A stretch of 64,000 bases of DNA, taken from the NCBI RefSeq assembly GCF_001536285.1, contig NZ_FAOZ01000017.1, positions 62,001 to 126,000 of the forward strand, given 5' to 3'. Shown one piece after another: positions 1 through 8,610 of this stretch. Within the stretch, counting starts at the first letter, position 1, and each line of letters begins with the position of its first letter. The translations under genes and the position numbers were made by a program. This stretch comes from Parafrankia irregularis. Lineage in GTDB: Bacteria > Actinomycetota > Actinomycetes > Frankiales > Frankiaceae. The notes below the pieces were generated by a model. That model did not search any database. It worked only from the letters and a program-made list of their open reading frames with translations, and was not told where the DNA came from.

Positions 1-1
1 G

Positions 2-928
2 ACGACGGCCGTGACCAGCTACCCGACCACGATCCCGGCCAACACCACGCTGCGCGTCGGCGACCAGAACCAGCTCAAGGCCACCCTCGACCTGGCCGGC
101 CAGAGCACCGGCACGCCGTACAAGGTCGACTGGTCGACGTTCGCCTCCGGACCGCTGCTGCTGGAGGCGTTCCGGGCGAGCGCGGTGGACATCGGCGTCG
201 TCGCCGACACGCCGCCGGTGATCGCCGCGGCCTCCGGGCAGGACCTCGCGGTGATCGCCGCCTGGAACAACCCGCCCGGGCAGCTGGCCCTCACCACCAA
301 GCCCGGCAGCCCCATCCGCTCGGTCGCGGACCTGAAGGGCAAGAAGGTCGCGATCACGACCGGGACAATCCTGCAGGCCTACCTGTTGCGGTCGCTGGAC
401 TCCGTGGGCCTGGAGCAGAAGGACGTCAGCATCGTCAATCTGGCGATCACCGACATCTCGGCCGCGCTGGCCCGCGGCGACGCCGACGCAGGTGTGACGG
501 TCGAGCCGCTCTCCACGGCCTACCTGCAGGCCAACCCGACCGCGCACAAGATCGACGGCGCCGATGCCTCGCCGATGGTGCAGTACCTGATCACCACCCG
601 CAGGGTGCTGTCCGACCCGGCGAAGCAGGCCGCGCTCGGTGATTTCATCCAGCGCTGGATGAAGGCCGTCGACTGGCGTGACAGCCACACCGAGGAATAC
701 ATCGACAAGTACTACGTGGAGCAGCTGAAGGTGCCGGTCAGCACTGCGAAGGTGCTGGTGGGAACGGGCGTCCCCTCCACCTTCGTCCCGATCGACGCGA
801 CCAGCATCAGCGGCGCGCAGAAGCTCGCCGACCTCTTCTACAGCAGCGGCGTCCTGCCCAAGAAGGTCGACATCTCGAAGGTTTTCGACGCCCGTTACAA
901 CTCGGCGGTCAAGGAGGCCCAGAAGTGA
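2..928 (+). CDS. ssuA: Sulfonate/taurine ABC transporter substrate-binding protein (5' end outside window)
   Basis: Binding protein that delivers aliphatic sulfonates, or a similar organosulfur or nitrate-like ligand, to the permease and ATPase encoded downstream. The frame is open to the window edge, so the true start and export signal lie upstream. The visible part has the NMT1/SsuA-like periplasmic fold: an early stretch resembling VDWSTFASGP, the ligand-pocket segment DIGVVADTPP, and the hinge text SVADLKGKKVAITTGT, all typical of SsuA/TauA. It overlaps the dioxygenase gene by four bases (GTGA), so the two are translationally coupled. The dioxygenase partner favours a sulfonate ligand. 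The exact substrate is inferred. Confidence 0.85.
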   Translation, partial: TTAVTSYPTTIPANTTLRVGDQNQLKATLDLAGQSTGTPYKVDWSTFASGPLLLEAFRASAVDIGVVADTPPVIAAASGQDLAVIAAWNNPPGQLALTTKPGSPIRSVADLKGKKVAITTGTILQAYLLRSLDSVGLEQKDVSIVNLAITDISAALARGDADAGVTVEPLSTAYLQANPTAHKIDGADASPMVQYLITTRRVLSDPAKQAALGDFIQRWMKAVDWRDSHTEEYIDKYYVEQLKVPVSTAKVLVGTGVPSTFVPIDATSISGAQKLADLFYSSGVLPKKVDISKVFDARYNSAVKEAQK

Positions 929-1860
929 CCATCACCAGCGAAACCGCGAACGTGGACGAATCCCGGTCGGAGGTCGGCCTGGACATCCGCCCGATGTCCG
1001 GCTACATCGGCGCCGAGATCTTCGGAATCGACCTGACCGGGCCGATCGAGCCCCAGGTCGTCGCCGAGGTCCGGGCCGCCCTGCTGAAGTGGAAGGTGGT
1101 GTTCTTCCGCGACCAGCACATCACCCCCGCCCAGCAGATCGCCTTCGGCCGGCTCTTCGGCCAGGTCACCCCGGGGCACCCGACCCTGCCGACGCTCGAA
1201 GGCCACCCGGAGGTCTTCCCGCTGGACTCCCGGGCCTACGCGGACGTCTCGTCCGAATACCAGGTCCGCAGCCTTTGGCACACCGACGTGACGTTCGTGC
1301 ACAACCCGCCGATGGGCTCCATCCTGCGCGGCGTGGTCATCCCGCCCTACGGTGGCGACACACAGTGGACGAACCTGGCCGTCGCCTACGAGACGCTGTC
1401 GAAGCCGATCCGGGACCTCATCGACGGTCTGCACGCGGTGCACGTCAACCAGATCATTCTGGAGCGTGGTGACGGCAGCAAACTGCAGAAAATGTTCACC
1501 AGGACGTCCTACGAGACGGTGCACCCGGTGGTGCGCGTTCATCCGGAGACCGGCGAGCGGGTCCTTTTCGTCAGCCCGAACTTCACCCAGCGGATCGTCG
1601 AGCTTTCCAACACCGAAAGCCAGCAGGTCCTCGACCTGCTGTTCAGCCACCTGGCGACACCGGCGTTCACCGTCCGGTTCCGGTGGCAGCCCGACAGCAT
1701 CGCCTTCTGGGACAACCGTGCCACCGCCCACCTGGTTCCGACCGACTACGGCCACCTCGGCTTCGACCGGGTGATGCACCGGATCACGATCGCCGGCGAC
1801 GTCCCGGTCGGTGTGGACGGCAGCCGGTCCGAGTCGCGTGAAGGCGAGTCCTTCGCGTGA
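925..1860 (+). CDS. TauD/TfdA-family alpha-ketoglutarate-dependent dioxygenase
   Basis: A 311-residue Fe(II)/2-oxoglutarate dioxygenase of the TauD/TfdA family. Such enzymes hydroxylate a sulfonate (taurine in the type member) so that sulfite is released. The iron ligands are visible as the HTD triad in LWHTDVTF near residue 120 and the distal His in TAHLVPTDYG near residue 272, followed by the 2-oxoglutarate-binding Arg in MHRITIAGD. Length is normal for the family. The GTG start overlaps the stop of the binding-protein gene, and its own stop overlaps the permease start, so it sits inside the transport operon. A second relative is at 48665-49612. Substrate could be another sulfonate or an alkylsulfate. 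Confidence 0.88.
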   Translation: MTITSETANVDESRSEVGLDIRPMSGYIGAEIFGIDLTGPIEPQVVAEVRAALLKWKVVFFRDQHITPAQQIAFGRLFGQVTPGHPTLPTLEGHPEVFPLDSRAYADVSSEYQVRSLWHTDVTFVHNPPMGSILRGVVIPPYGGDTQWTNLAVAYETLSKPIRDLIDGLHAVHVNQIILERGDGSKLQKMFTRTSYETVHPVVRVHPETGERVLFVSPNFTQRIVELSNTESQQVLDLLFSHLATPAFTVRFRWQPDSIAFWDNRATAHLVPTDYGHLGFDRVMHRITIAGDVPVGVDGSRSESREGESFA

Positions 1861-2849
1861 GCACCTCGCTCGTCCTCGGTGGCCGCGGCGGCAACGCCGA
1901 GGCCGGGAGCGGGACCGGGGCCGCCGGGACAGGGACCGGCCGGGCCACGGCCGGCGGAGACACGGCCGGCGGAGCCGGTGACGCTGTGGCGACGTCCGGG
2001 GTGGTCGTCGCCGCTCCGGCTCCCGGTGCGGCGGGGCCGGGCCGTGTCGCGCTCGCGCTCGCCGACCCGGACCGCGCCCGCCGCAGGCCGGTACCGAAAT
2101 GGCTGCGCCGGATGCTCGGGCCGGTGCTCCTGGTCGTCTTCTGGCAGATCGGCTCGTCGACCGGGCTGATCCAGGCTGACATCCTCGCCGGGCCGTGGAC
2201 CGTGCTGCACACCGGCTACGACCTGGCGGCGGACGGCACCCTGGGCGAGAACCTGGTGATCTCCCTGCGCCGGGTCGCGCTCGGGCTCGCGCTCGGGGTG
2301 GGTGTCGCCGTGGTGCTCGCCCTGGTGTCCGGGCTGTTCCAGCTCGGCGAGGACCTGGTGGACGCACCCGTGCAGATCCTGCGGGCGGTTCCCATCCTCG
2401 GCCTGGTGCCGCTGGCGATCGTCTGGTTCGGCATCGGCGAGCAGGTGAAGGTGTTCCTGGTCGCGCTCGGCACCGCGTTCCCGGTGTACATCAACACCTT
2501 CGCGGCGATCCGCGGCGTGGACAGCCGGTTCGTGGAGCTGGCCCGCACCGTCCGGCTCGGCCGCCTGGGACTGATCCGCCGGGTGGTGCTGCCCGGCGCG
2601 CTGCCCGGGTTCCTCGTCGGCCTGCGGTTCGCGTTCACGATCTCCTGGCTGATCCTCGTGGTGAGCGAGCAGATCAACGCCTCCAGCGGGATCGGCTACC
2701 TCATGGACCAGGCGCGCACGTTCGGCCAGACCGACGTCATCGTCGTCGGTCTCGCGGTCTACGGCGTCCTCGGTCTGCTCTCCGACGCCCTTGTCCGGCT
2801 ACTCGAACGCCGCGCGCTGGCCTGGCGCCGCGGCCTGGAGGCGACTTGA
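1857..2849 (+). CDS. ssuC: Sulfonate-type ABC transporter permease
   Basis: A 330-residue inner-membrane permease of the BPD_transp_1 family that forms the channel for the ligand captured by the upstream binding protein. About 75 N-terminal residues are Gly/Ala/Thr-rich low complexity and are not part of the usual family length; a start nearer the first membrane segment is possible. The core has about six hydrophobic helices and the EAA-like coupling loop near RTVRLGRLGLIRRVVLPGAL, which contacts the ATPase. The GTG start overlaps the dioxygenase stop by four bases. Downstream, the operon is interrupted by a decayed transposon before the ATPase gene. Confidence 0.87.
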   Translation: MSTSLVLGGRGGNAEAGSGTGAAGTGTGRATAGGDTAGGAGDAVATSGVVVAAPAPGAAGPGRVALALADPDRARRRPVPKWLRRMLGPVLLVVFWQIGSSTGLIQADILAGPWTVLHTGYDLAADGTLGENLVISLRRVALGLALGVGVAVVLALVSGLFQLGEDLVDAPVQILRAVPILGLVPLAIVWFGIGEQVKVFLVALGTAFPVYINTFAAIRGVDSRFVELARTVRLGRLGLIRRVVLPGALPGFLVGLRFAFTISWLILVVSEQINASSGIGYLMDQARTFGQTDVIVVGLAVYGVLGLLSDALVRLLERRALAWRRGLEAT

Positions 2850-3246
2850 CGTCCTCCTCCGTGTGAACACGGAGGATTTCGCTACACGAAAGTTGCTTCG
2901 CGTAGTCGAGGTTCACGGTTCACCAGCACCGGCAACCCAATGCCTCCCCGCGCAGTCACCGCGCGCCCCGCGGCGATGTTCGCTGTAACACTCACGCCCA
3001 CGTCGGCGCGTGTACTCGCAGTCAATACACCGGAACCACGCTTGGCTCTCGCGCAGCTCCGAAGCCACACCCTACCGAAGGGATGCCTGCATGCCTGCCA
3101 GGAAAACTGTGCCTCCCCGTGTCCTAAGTGTTTCCCCACCGGGCACGCTCTCCGCAAAGGCGATCCGGGCGGATCGGCTTTCCCTCCCCCACTCCGCGGG
3201 AGACCTGCTTCCTCCCCGGCCTGAAAGCCAGGGCATCTCCCAGGGG
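2850..3246 (-). mobile_element. Degenerate IS200/IS605-type (TnpB/IS1341-like) element inserted in the ssu operon
   Basis: About 400 bases between permease and ATPase with the layout of a deleted TnpB transposon. At the left edge is a perfect hairpin (2856-2875, CCTCCGTGT-GA-ACACGGAGG). At the right edge (3213-3233) is an imperfect CCCCGGC...GCCAGGG hairpin followed by gggcatctcc, the kind of subterminal palindrome I know from IS1341-type ends in actinobacteria. The minus strand next to the left hairpin still encodes a TnpB-like C-terminus. Most of the transposase/nuclease is gone, so the element cannot move by itself. Exact ends are not certain because these elements make no target duplication. 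Confidence 0.7.
2882..3037 (-). pseudogene. C-terminal remnant of a TnpB-family protein
   Basis: The minus strand reads through to TAG at 2882-2884 and encodes about 50 residues including GVSVTANIAAGRAVTARGG and VNREPRLREATFV. This matches the usual end of actinobacterial TnpB proteins, where a zinc-ribbon ending CGVSxDxDVNAARNIAAG is followed by AVTARGG and a basic tail. The cysteines and the catalytic Asp of the ribbon region are lost or shifted, and no RuvC-like nuclease core is present upstream in this frame. It is therefore a decayed fragment. In intact relatives the DNA around the tnpB 3' end and right end encodes the guide RNA; whether any of that RNA survives here cannot be told. Confidence 0.65.
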
Positions 3247-3251
3247 TTTCG

Positions 3252-4085
3252 ATGACCACTGCGGTCGCCACCAGCACCGGCACAGCTGCCGTCACGCCCA
3301 GGAGCAACGGTCCGTCCGGTCCGGCGGTCTGGGTTCGCGGGGTGCGTCGCGAGTTCGCCGGCAGGCAGGTGCTGGCCGGCGTCGATCTGGACATCGCGGC
3401 GGGTGAGTTCGTCGCGCTGCTCGGCCGGTCCGGCTCGGGCAAGAGCACCCTGCTGCGCATCCTCGCCGGTCTCGACACGGACGCCACCGGGAAGGCGATC
3501 GTCCCCGAGCGGGGCGCCGTCGTCTTCCAGGACCCGCGGCTGCTGCCGTGGGCTCGGGTGCTGGACAACGTGGTCCTGGGCCTGCGGGCCCGTGACGCAC
3601 GTGCCCAGGCCACCGCGGCACTGGCCGAGGTCGGCCTCGCCGGCAAGGAGCGGGCCTGGCCGGCGACGCTGTCCGGCGGCGAGGCCCAGCGGGCGGCGCT
3701 GGCCCGGGCCCTGGTCCGCTCCCCCGGCCTGCTGCTGCTCGACGAGCCGTTCGGCGCGCTCGACGCGCTCACCCGCATCCGGATGCACAGCCTGTTGCGC
3801 GACCTGTGCCGGCGCCACCGGCCGGCAGTGCTGCTGGTGACGCACGACGTCGACGAGGCGATCCTGCTCGCCGACCGGGTCGCCGTCCTCACCGACGGTC
3901 GGCTGTCGCTGGACGAGCCGGTCCGGCTCGGGGACGTGCGCACCCGCGCCAACCCCGAGTTCGCCGCCCTGCGGGCCCGCCTGCTGGCCGAGCTCGGTGT
4001 GGCCGACGACGAGGCCGAGCAGGTCGACACCGAGCAGCAGGACGGCTCTGGGCGGGGCGACATCGAGCGGGTCGAAGGCCGGTAG
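3252..4085 (+). CDS. ssuB: Sulfonate-type ABC transporter ATP-binding protein
   Basis: A 277-residue cytoplasmic ATPase that powers the upstream permease. Walker A is GRSGSGKST, the Q-loop follows as VFQDPRLLPW, the ABC signature is LSGGEAQR and Walker B is [12 protein letters not shown], with the switch His in LLVTHDVDEA. The DPRLLPW text after the Q-loop is characteristic of the SsuB/TauB/NrtD group. It lies about 400 bases after the permease because of the inserted TnpB remnant. The AGGGG sequence just before the ATG falls at the element's edge, so the insertion may have supplied or preserved this ribosome binding site. Confidence 0.9.
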   Translation: MTTAVATSTGTAAVTPRSNGPSGPAVWVRGVRREFAGRQVLAGVDLDIAAGEFVALLGRSGSGKSTLLRILAGLDTDATGKAIVPERGAVVFQDPRLLPWARVLDNVVLGLRARDARAQATAALAEVGLAGKERAWPATLSGGEAQRAALARALVRSPGLLLLDEPFGALDALTRIRMHSLLRDLCRRHRPAVLLVTHDVDEAILLADRVAVLTDGRLSLDEPVRLGDVRTRANPEFAALRARLLAELGVADDEAEQVDTEQQDGSGRGDIERVEGR

Positions 4086-4087
4086 CC

Positions 4088-4915
4088 GTGCCGCCGACAT
4101 CGCCGTCGGCTCCGCCCCCGGCCACGCCGGCAGGGCCGACGGCGCTCCCCTCGTCGCCGACCGCGGTGGAGGTCGACCCACGGACGGTCACCGCTGCGCC
4201 GCGGGCCCAGGACGCGCGGCTGAGGCTCCTGCTCGCGGCGGAGCGGCTCTACGCCGAGCAGGGGCTGGAAGCGGTTTCGCTGCGGCACATCTGCCGGGCC
4301 GCCGGCAACGGCAACAACAACGCCGTGCAGTACCACTTCGGCGGTGAGCGGGGCCTGCTCGCCGCGATCGTCGCCCACCGGGTCCCGCCGCTCGACCGGC
4401 GCCGAGCGGAACTGCTGGCCACGGCCCGATCCCGCGGCGAGGACCAGACCGTGCGGGGGCTGTTCGACGTCCTGATGCGCCCGCTCGCGGAGGAGGCACG
4501 CCGGCCGGACAGCCGGTACGTGGGCTTCCTCAGCCGGTTCAGCGCCCATCCACCGCAGCTGCACCCGTGGTGGGCCGGCGGACGGCCGGCGGGAGCGGTC
4601 GGGCACAAGGTGTCCCTGGCGATTCTGGAGCTGCTGTCGAGGGTTCCCGAATCGCTGCGGCCACTGCGGCTGTCGCACCTCGTCCGCCTGTGCCTGACCG
4701 CCCTGGCCGAGTACGGCCAGTTCCCCGCGCAGAACTCCGGACTCGCCGAGGACCCGAAAGGCCCGGGGAATCCATACCCGGGCGCCGGCGTCAACGTCTC
4801 CTACGAGATCTACGTCGCCGATCTGTTCGATCTGGCGGCCGCGGCGCTCACCGCACCCGCATCCACCATCTCCACCTCCTCCACCACCACCCGGAGCGCA
4901 TCCGGCCACGCCTGA
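4088..4915 (+). CDS. TetR/AcrR-family transcriptional regulator
   Basis: A 275-residue repressor-like protein, two bases after the ATPase stop and probably co-transcribed with the sulfonate operon. After a Pro/Ala-rich leader of about 40 residues comes a TetR helix-turn-helix (LLLAAERLYAEQGLEAVSLR followed by ICRAAGNGNNNAVQYHFGGE), ending with the usual YHFGxxxGL motif. The C-terminal ligand domain is generic. The GTG at 4088 is chosen for its position directly behind the ATPase; an internal start nearer the HTH is possible. It may control the operon or a neighbour, but no operator was identified. The stop is followed by a hexanucleotide repeat. Confidence 0.82.
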   Translation: MPPTSPSAPPPATPAGPTALPSSPTAVEVDPRTVTAAPRAQDARLRLLLAAERLYAEQGLEAVSLRHICRAAGNGNNNAVQYHFGGERGLLAAIVAHRVPPLDRRRAELLATARSRGEDQTVRGLFDVLMRPLAEEARRPDSRYVGFLSRFSAHPPQLHPWWAGGRPAGAVGHKVSLAILELLSRVPESLRPLRLSHLVRLCLTALAEYGQFPAQNSGLAEDPKGPGNPYPGAGVNVSYEIYVADLFDLAAAALTAPASTISTSSTTTRSASGHA

Positions 4916-4918
4916 CGT

Positions 4919-4991
<73 letters not shown>

Positions 4992-5009
4992 CGGATCATC
5001 GACTGGCGA

Positions 5010-5102
5010 GTCCGAGGAGCGAAGGATTTTGGTCGTCCCAACAGCCAAAATCCTTCCTTCTTGCGGATTGCCGGGTGACCCTGCACCCCTTTTGTCCTTC
5101 TT
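5010..5102 (-). repeat. Dispersed palindromic repeat, copy A (reverse orientation)
   Basis: One of four good copies of a roughly 100-base element. Here the hairpin (about 5012-5065) comes first on the plus strand: arms contain AGCGAAGGATTTTGG and CCAAAATCCTTCCTTCTTGC. It is followed by the conserved flank ggattgccgggtgacc and ccccttttgtccttctt. It lies between a plus-strand gene ending at 4915 and a minus-strand gene ending at 5348. The rest of 5103-5347 holds no recognisable gene. Confidence 0.85.
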
Positions 5103-5347
5103 AATGTGTATTTTTGATGCTGGACGACGGTGCGGGATTCCCGGCGGGTGGGCGGGCACGGACCGCCAGGCCAGTTTCAGGGGCTCCGAATCCACCGCTT
5201 CTCGGGATTTTGCCACACGCTCCAGCACGACCATAATCCTCAGATCTTCCGAGTTGACCGAACAACCCGCGTTCACCCGTCAGCGGCGATCTCAACCGCG
5301 CTCTCCCGATTACCGATCCCGGTCGGCGCGATTTCGCACCGGATCCC

Positions 5348-5887
5348 CTAGTCGAGGAACTGCCAGAAGGGATCATGCCCGGTGAACCGGTGCAGCAGGG
5401 GGAACGACTGATCCGAGATCGACAGGCCTGTTCTGCCGAGCGGGAACCCCCAGAACGATGGGCCGTCGAATCCCTTCAGGGTGAACCGGTCCAGATCCCA
5501 GTTGTCGGTGGTCTCGAACACGCCGTTGTGGGAGATCATGCGCACAGTGACGCCGGCGACGTCGCAGGAGTCGACGGGGATCGTCGGGCTGCCGTAGTCG
5601 AGTGTGATCAGGCGGTGCTCGTAACTGGGGACACCACCGGTGATGTGCGCGAGGTCGACACCGCCGCGGGACCTCGTGACCAGCGAGATGATCACCTCCG
5701 AGTTGCCCCGGAGGTCGTCCTCGCCCGAGCCGAGGTCGGCCTGGAACGAGCGCAACGGTGCGCACTCGCCGATCGGCCTTGCGAGCGCGGGTGACGAGCC
5801 CGCGAGCGCGAGAGCCGCCGCGAGCAGCGGCACACCGGTGGCGGCCCGCACGCACCGACGGAACCGGGAAGCCCTGATCAAGATCAT
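5348..5887 (-). CDS. Secreted hypothetical protein
   Basis: A 179-residue protein with a clear Sec signal peptide: basic start RASRFRRCVR, hydrophobic core VPLLAAALALAGSSPALA and a cleavage site after ALA. The mature part, about 145 residues, has two cysteines (one in GECAPLRSF, one in DSCDVAG) that could pair, and many aromatic and Gly residues near its end (GPSFWGFPLGRTGLS). I do not recognise the family. The ATG at 5887 follows a strong AGGAGAGGA ribosome site. It is divergent from the histidine kinase gene, so the two may share the promoter region 5888-6015. Confidence 0.7.
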   Translation of the reverse strand: MILIRASRFRRCVRAATGVPLLAAALALAGSSPALARPIGECAPLRSFQADLGSGEDDLRGNSEVIISLVTRSRGGVDLAHITGGVPSYEHRLITLDYGSPTIPVDSCDVAGVTVRMISHNGVFETTDNWDLDRFTLKGFDGPSFWGFPLGRTGLSISDQSFPLLHRFTGHDPFWQFLD

Positions 5888-6015
5888 GGGATGTCCTCTC
5901 CTTGACTGCGATCAACCAACGACAACAAGTCTCTGATCGATCACACTGGGCAACATCCGGGATCTCCGGACCCTCTCGGGAGGGGAACCTTCTAGGCGGT
6001 CGTAGGGGTAGCAGG

Positions 6016-7875
6016 ATGACGGCGTGCTCCGGGATCGGCGCAGTTCTGGGCGCGGAGCCGCCGATGAGCGAGCTGATGCCACGGCCACGGCCGTGTCCCG
6101 TCCGGGCACGGTGGCGCCGGGCTGTCGCCCCGCTCGGCGCCGCGCTGCTGCTCGCGACCATGCTCGGGTTGTCCGGCTCCCCCGGGGTGACCAGCCTGCC
6201 GCTGCGCGCCGGCGGCCTCTCACTGCTGTTGGCCGGCCTGCTCGCCCGCAGGCCCACCGTCACGCCCGCGGTCGCCCGGCTCCTGGTCGCCAGCGGCCTC
6301 AGCATGTTCCTCGGGGACCTGACCTACAGCGAGAACCCGGCCGTGTTCGCGGTGGGTGCCTGTCTCGCCTACCTCTACGCGGGGCTGATCGCCCATCTGG
6401 CGCTCGCCCTGCCGACCGGCCAGCTCCACGGCCGCCTCGACCGGATCCTCGTCGGCCTCTCCTACGCCGCCTGCGTGGGCACCCAGATCGCGTGCTACCT
6501 GGTCGACCACGCCGGCAGGCCCTGGCTGGAAGACGGACCGCGCAACTCACCGCTCGCACGGGCGTCAAGCCTGACCTACTGCGTACTCGCGTCGACGGTC
6601 GCGGCGCGGCTCGCCGTGCGGTGGGCCCGCGCCAGCAGGCCGCTGCGCCGGATGACCGCCGCGCTGTGGATCGTGCTGCTGCTGGGCACGGCCTTCGCTG
6701 TCGGCAGCGGCATCACCAGCCTGGTCGACGGCTCACCCGAACTGCGGCTCGGTCTTGTCGGCGTGGCCGCCCTCGCCGCTGCCACGTTGCCGGCGGCGGC
6801 ACTGGTCGGCCTCGGGCGAGTGCTGGTGGCACGTGGCCGCGTCGCCCGCCTCATCGTCGAGCTGGAGCGAGATCCGGACCCGCACCGGCTGCGGGACGCC
6901 ATGGCCGAGGTTCTCGGCGACCCCACACTCGAGGTCGCCTACCGGCTCCCGGACGCACCCGGCTGGGTGGACATCACCGGCCGGCCGCTCCCGTCTCCCA
7001 CCTGCGTCGCCACCGACGGGCACCGGCACCGCACCGTCGTGCACCGGCGAGGCCAGGACCTGGCCATCCTCACGCACGACCCCGCGCTCTCCCGGCAACG
7101 GCCGCTGCTCGACGCCGTCCTGGCCGCCGCCGGCCTGGCGCTGGACAACGCCCGCCTGCATGCCAGTGTGCAGGCGCAGATCACACATATCCGTGCTTCT
7201 CGCCGACGGCTCTCGCAGGCGGCGTTCGACGAACGCCGCCGAATACAACGTGATCTCCACGACGGTGCGCAACAGCAGCTGCTCGCCGGGCTGGTCCTGC
7301 TCGACAGCGCCCACCACGCGCTGTCCAGGGCGGACGCCCGCTGCCCGGCGACGAGCCTGGCCACGGAACTGGTGACCAGGGCACACCGGCAGACCTCGAC
7401 GGCGGTCACACAGCTCCGTGACCTCGCGCGGGGCATCTACCCGAGCATCCTCGTCGAGCACGGGCTCGCCGCTGCCGTGGAGGCGCTGGTCGACCACGCA
7501 CCGCTGCCCGTCACCGCGCGGATCCCGCCCGACCGGTGGAACCGCGACGTCGAGGTCAACGCGTACTTCGTCATTGCCGAGGCGCTGACGAACGTCGGGA
7601 AACACGCGCAGGCCACGCACGCGGAGGTCCAGGTCACTGTGGACGGCCTGGACGGATCCCTGTGCCTGCTCATCGCGGACGACGGCCGCGGCGGCGCCCG
7701 TCCCGGGGGCGGCTCGGGCCTGCGCAATCTGCAGGACCGGGTGGCGACCGTCGACGGGGACGTCCAGATGGACAGCCCGGCCGGAGCAGGCACCCGGGTA
7801 CGCGTTCGACTCCCCCTGAAAAAGCCGTACCCCCCGGAGAAGCCGTACCCATTGGAGAAACCGTGCGCGTCGTGA
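6016..7875 (+). CDS. NarL-type sensor histidine kinase, multi-pass membrane
   Basis: A histidine kinase of about 619 residues. The N-terminal half is a membrane sensor with about seven or eight hydrophobic segments. After a cytoplasmic linker come the HisKA_3 phospho-acceptor box RRRIQRDLHDGAQQQLL (His in RDLHDG) and a HATPase_c domain with NVGKHAQATHAEV (N box), ADDGRGG and GSGLRNLQDRV (G boxes). The ATG at 6016 has AGGGG seven bases upstream; ATG 6064 is a credible alternative, and the open frame extends upstream only to a TTG without a ribosome site. The 3' end overlaps the response regulator gene by 13 bases, so the pair is co-expressed. Signal unknown. Confidence 0.87.
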   Translation: MTACSGIGAVLGAEPPMSELMPRPRPCPVRARWRRAVAPLGAALLLATMLGLSGSPGVTSLPLRAGGLSLLLAGLLARRPTVTPAVARLLVASGLSMFLGDLTYSENPAVFAVGACLAYLYAGLIAHLALALPTGQLHGRLDRILVGLSYAACVGTQIACYLVDHAGRPWLEDGPRNSPLARASSLTYCVLASTVAARLAVRWARASRPLRRMTAALWIVLLLGTAFAVGSGITSLVDGSPELRLGLVGVAALAAATLPAAALVGLGRVLVARGRVARLIVELERDPDPHRLRDAMAEVLGDPTLEVAYRLPDAPGWVDITGRPLPSPTCVATDGHRHRTVVHRRGQDLAILTHDPALSRQRPLLDAVLAAAGLALDNARLHASVQAQITHIRASRRRLSQAAFDERRRIQRDLHDGAQQQLLAGLVLLDSAHHALSRADARCPATSLATELVTRAHRQTSTAVTQLRDLARGIYPSILVEHGLAAAVEALVDHAPLPVTARIPPDRWNRDVEVNAYFVIAEALTNVGKHAQATHAEVQVTVDGLDGSLCLLIADDGRGGARPGGGSGLRNLQDRVATVDGDVQMDSPAGAGTRVRVRLPLKKPYPPEKPYPLEKPCAS

Positions 7876-8579
7876 TCGCCGAGGACAACGGGCTGCTTCT
7901 CGACACCCTCAGCACGGCCCTGCGGCAACGCGGAGTCGACGTCGTCGGTCTCGCGGGCAGCCTGCCCGAGGTGCTCCAGGCCGTTGACCGGCGCCGGCCG
8001 GACGTGGTGGTGCTCGACATCCACCTGCCGCCGACGCTCACCGACGAGGGAATCCGTGCCGCGGAACAGATCCGCGCCGCGCATCCGGGCATCGGCCTTC
8101 TTGTCCTGTCCGAACACGCAGAGGCGGTCTACGCCGAACGCCTGCTGGGCCTGCAGGACGACACCCAGGCGATCGGCTATCTCCTGAAAGCCCGGGTCGC
8201 GACACTGTCCGGCCTGGTCGACGCCCTGGAGCAGGTACATCAGGGTGGCATCGTCATCGATCCCGCGGTGGTCCGCCGGCTGCTGGACCGCCGCCGCCGC
8301 GACAACCCTCTCGACCGGCTCACCCCCCACGAGCAGCGGGTCCTGTCCCTCGTCGCCGAAGGACGAGCGAACCGGGGCGTCGCCGCCGCCCTCGGATGCA
8401 GCGTCGCCACCGTGGAGAAGCATCTCTCGGCGATCACCGCGAAGCTGCAGCTGCGCGGCGCGGACGACCCGGGCCATCTCAACCTGCGTGTTCTCGCCGT
8501 GCTGACCTACCTGCGCAACACCACCACCGAGGCCCGCCCAGGCCAGGGTCAACGCGTCCCGCCGCCGACAACGGTCTGA
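7863..8579 (+). CDS. LuxR/NarL-family response regulator
   Basis: A 238-residue regulator paired with the preceding kinase. The receiver domain starts VRVVIAEDN and carries the phospho-acceptor Asp in VVVLDIHLPP and the conserved Lys in YLLKARV. The C-terminal LuxR helix-turn-helix is seen as LTPHEQRVLSLVAEGRANRG and ALGCSVATVEKHLSAI. The GTG at 7863 lies inside the kinase gene (13-base overlap), giving translational coupling. The stop is only 31 bases from the converging end of the defence-like operon. Targets are unknown. Confidence 0.9.
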   Translation: MRVVIAEDNGLLLDTLSTALRQRGVDVVGLAGSLPEVLQAVDRRRPDVVVLDIHLPPTLTDEGIRAAEQIRAAHPGIGLLVLSEHAEAVYAERLLGLQDDTQAIGYLLKARVATLSGLVDALEQVHQGGIVIDPAVVRRLLDRRRRDNPLDRLTPHEQRVLSLVAEGRANRGVAAALGCSVATVEKHLSAITAKLQLRGADDPGHLNLRVLAVLTYLRNTTTEARPGQGQRVPPPTTV

Positions 8580-8610
8580 CCTTCCGGCCGGCCGGCGGGC
8601 GCCAACGCGC

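Noticed and set aside
895-2367. Minus-strand open frame of 490 codons opposite the dioxygenase and permease
   Set aside because: Compositional shadow of high-GC coding DNA; no domain and no ribosome site.
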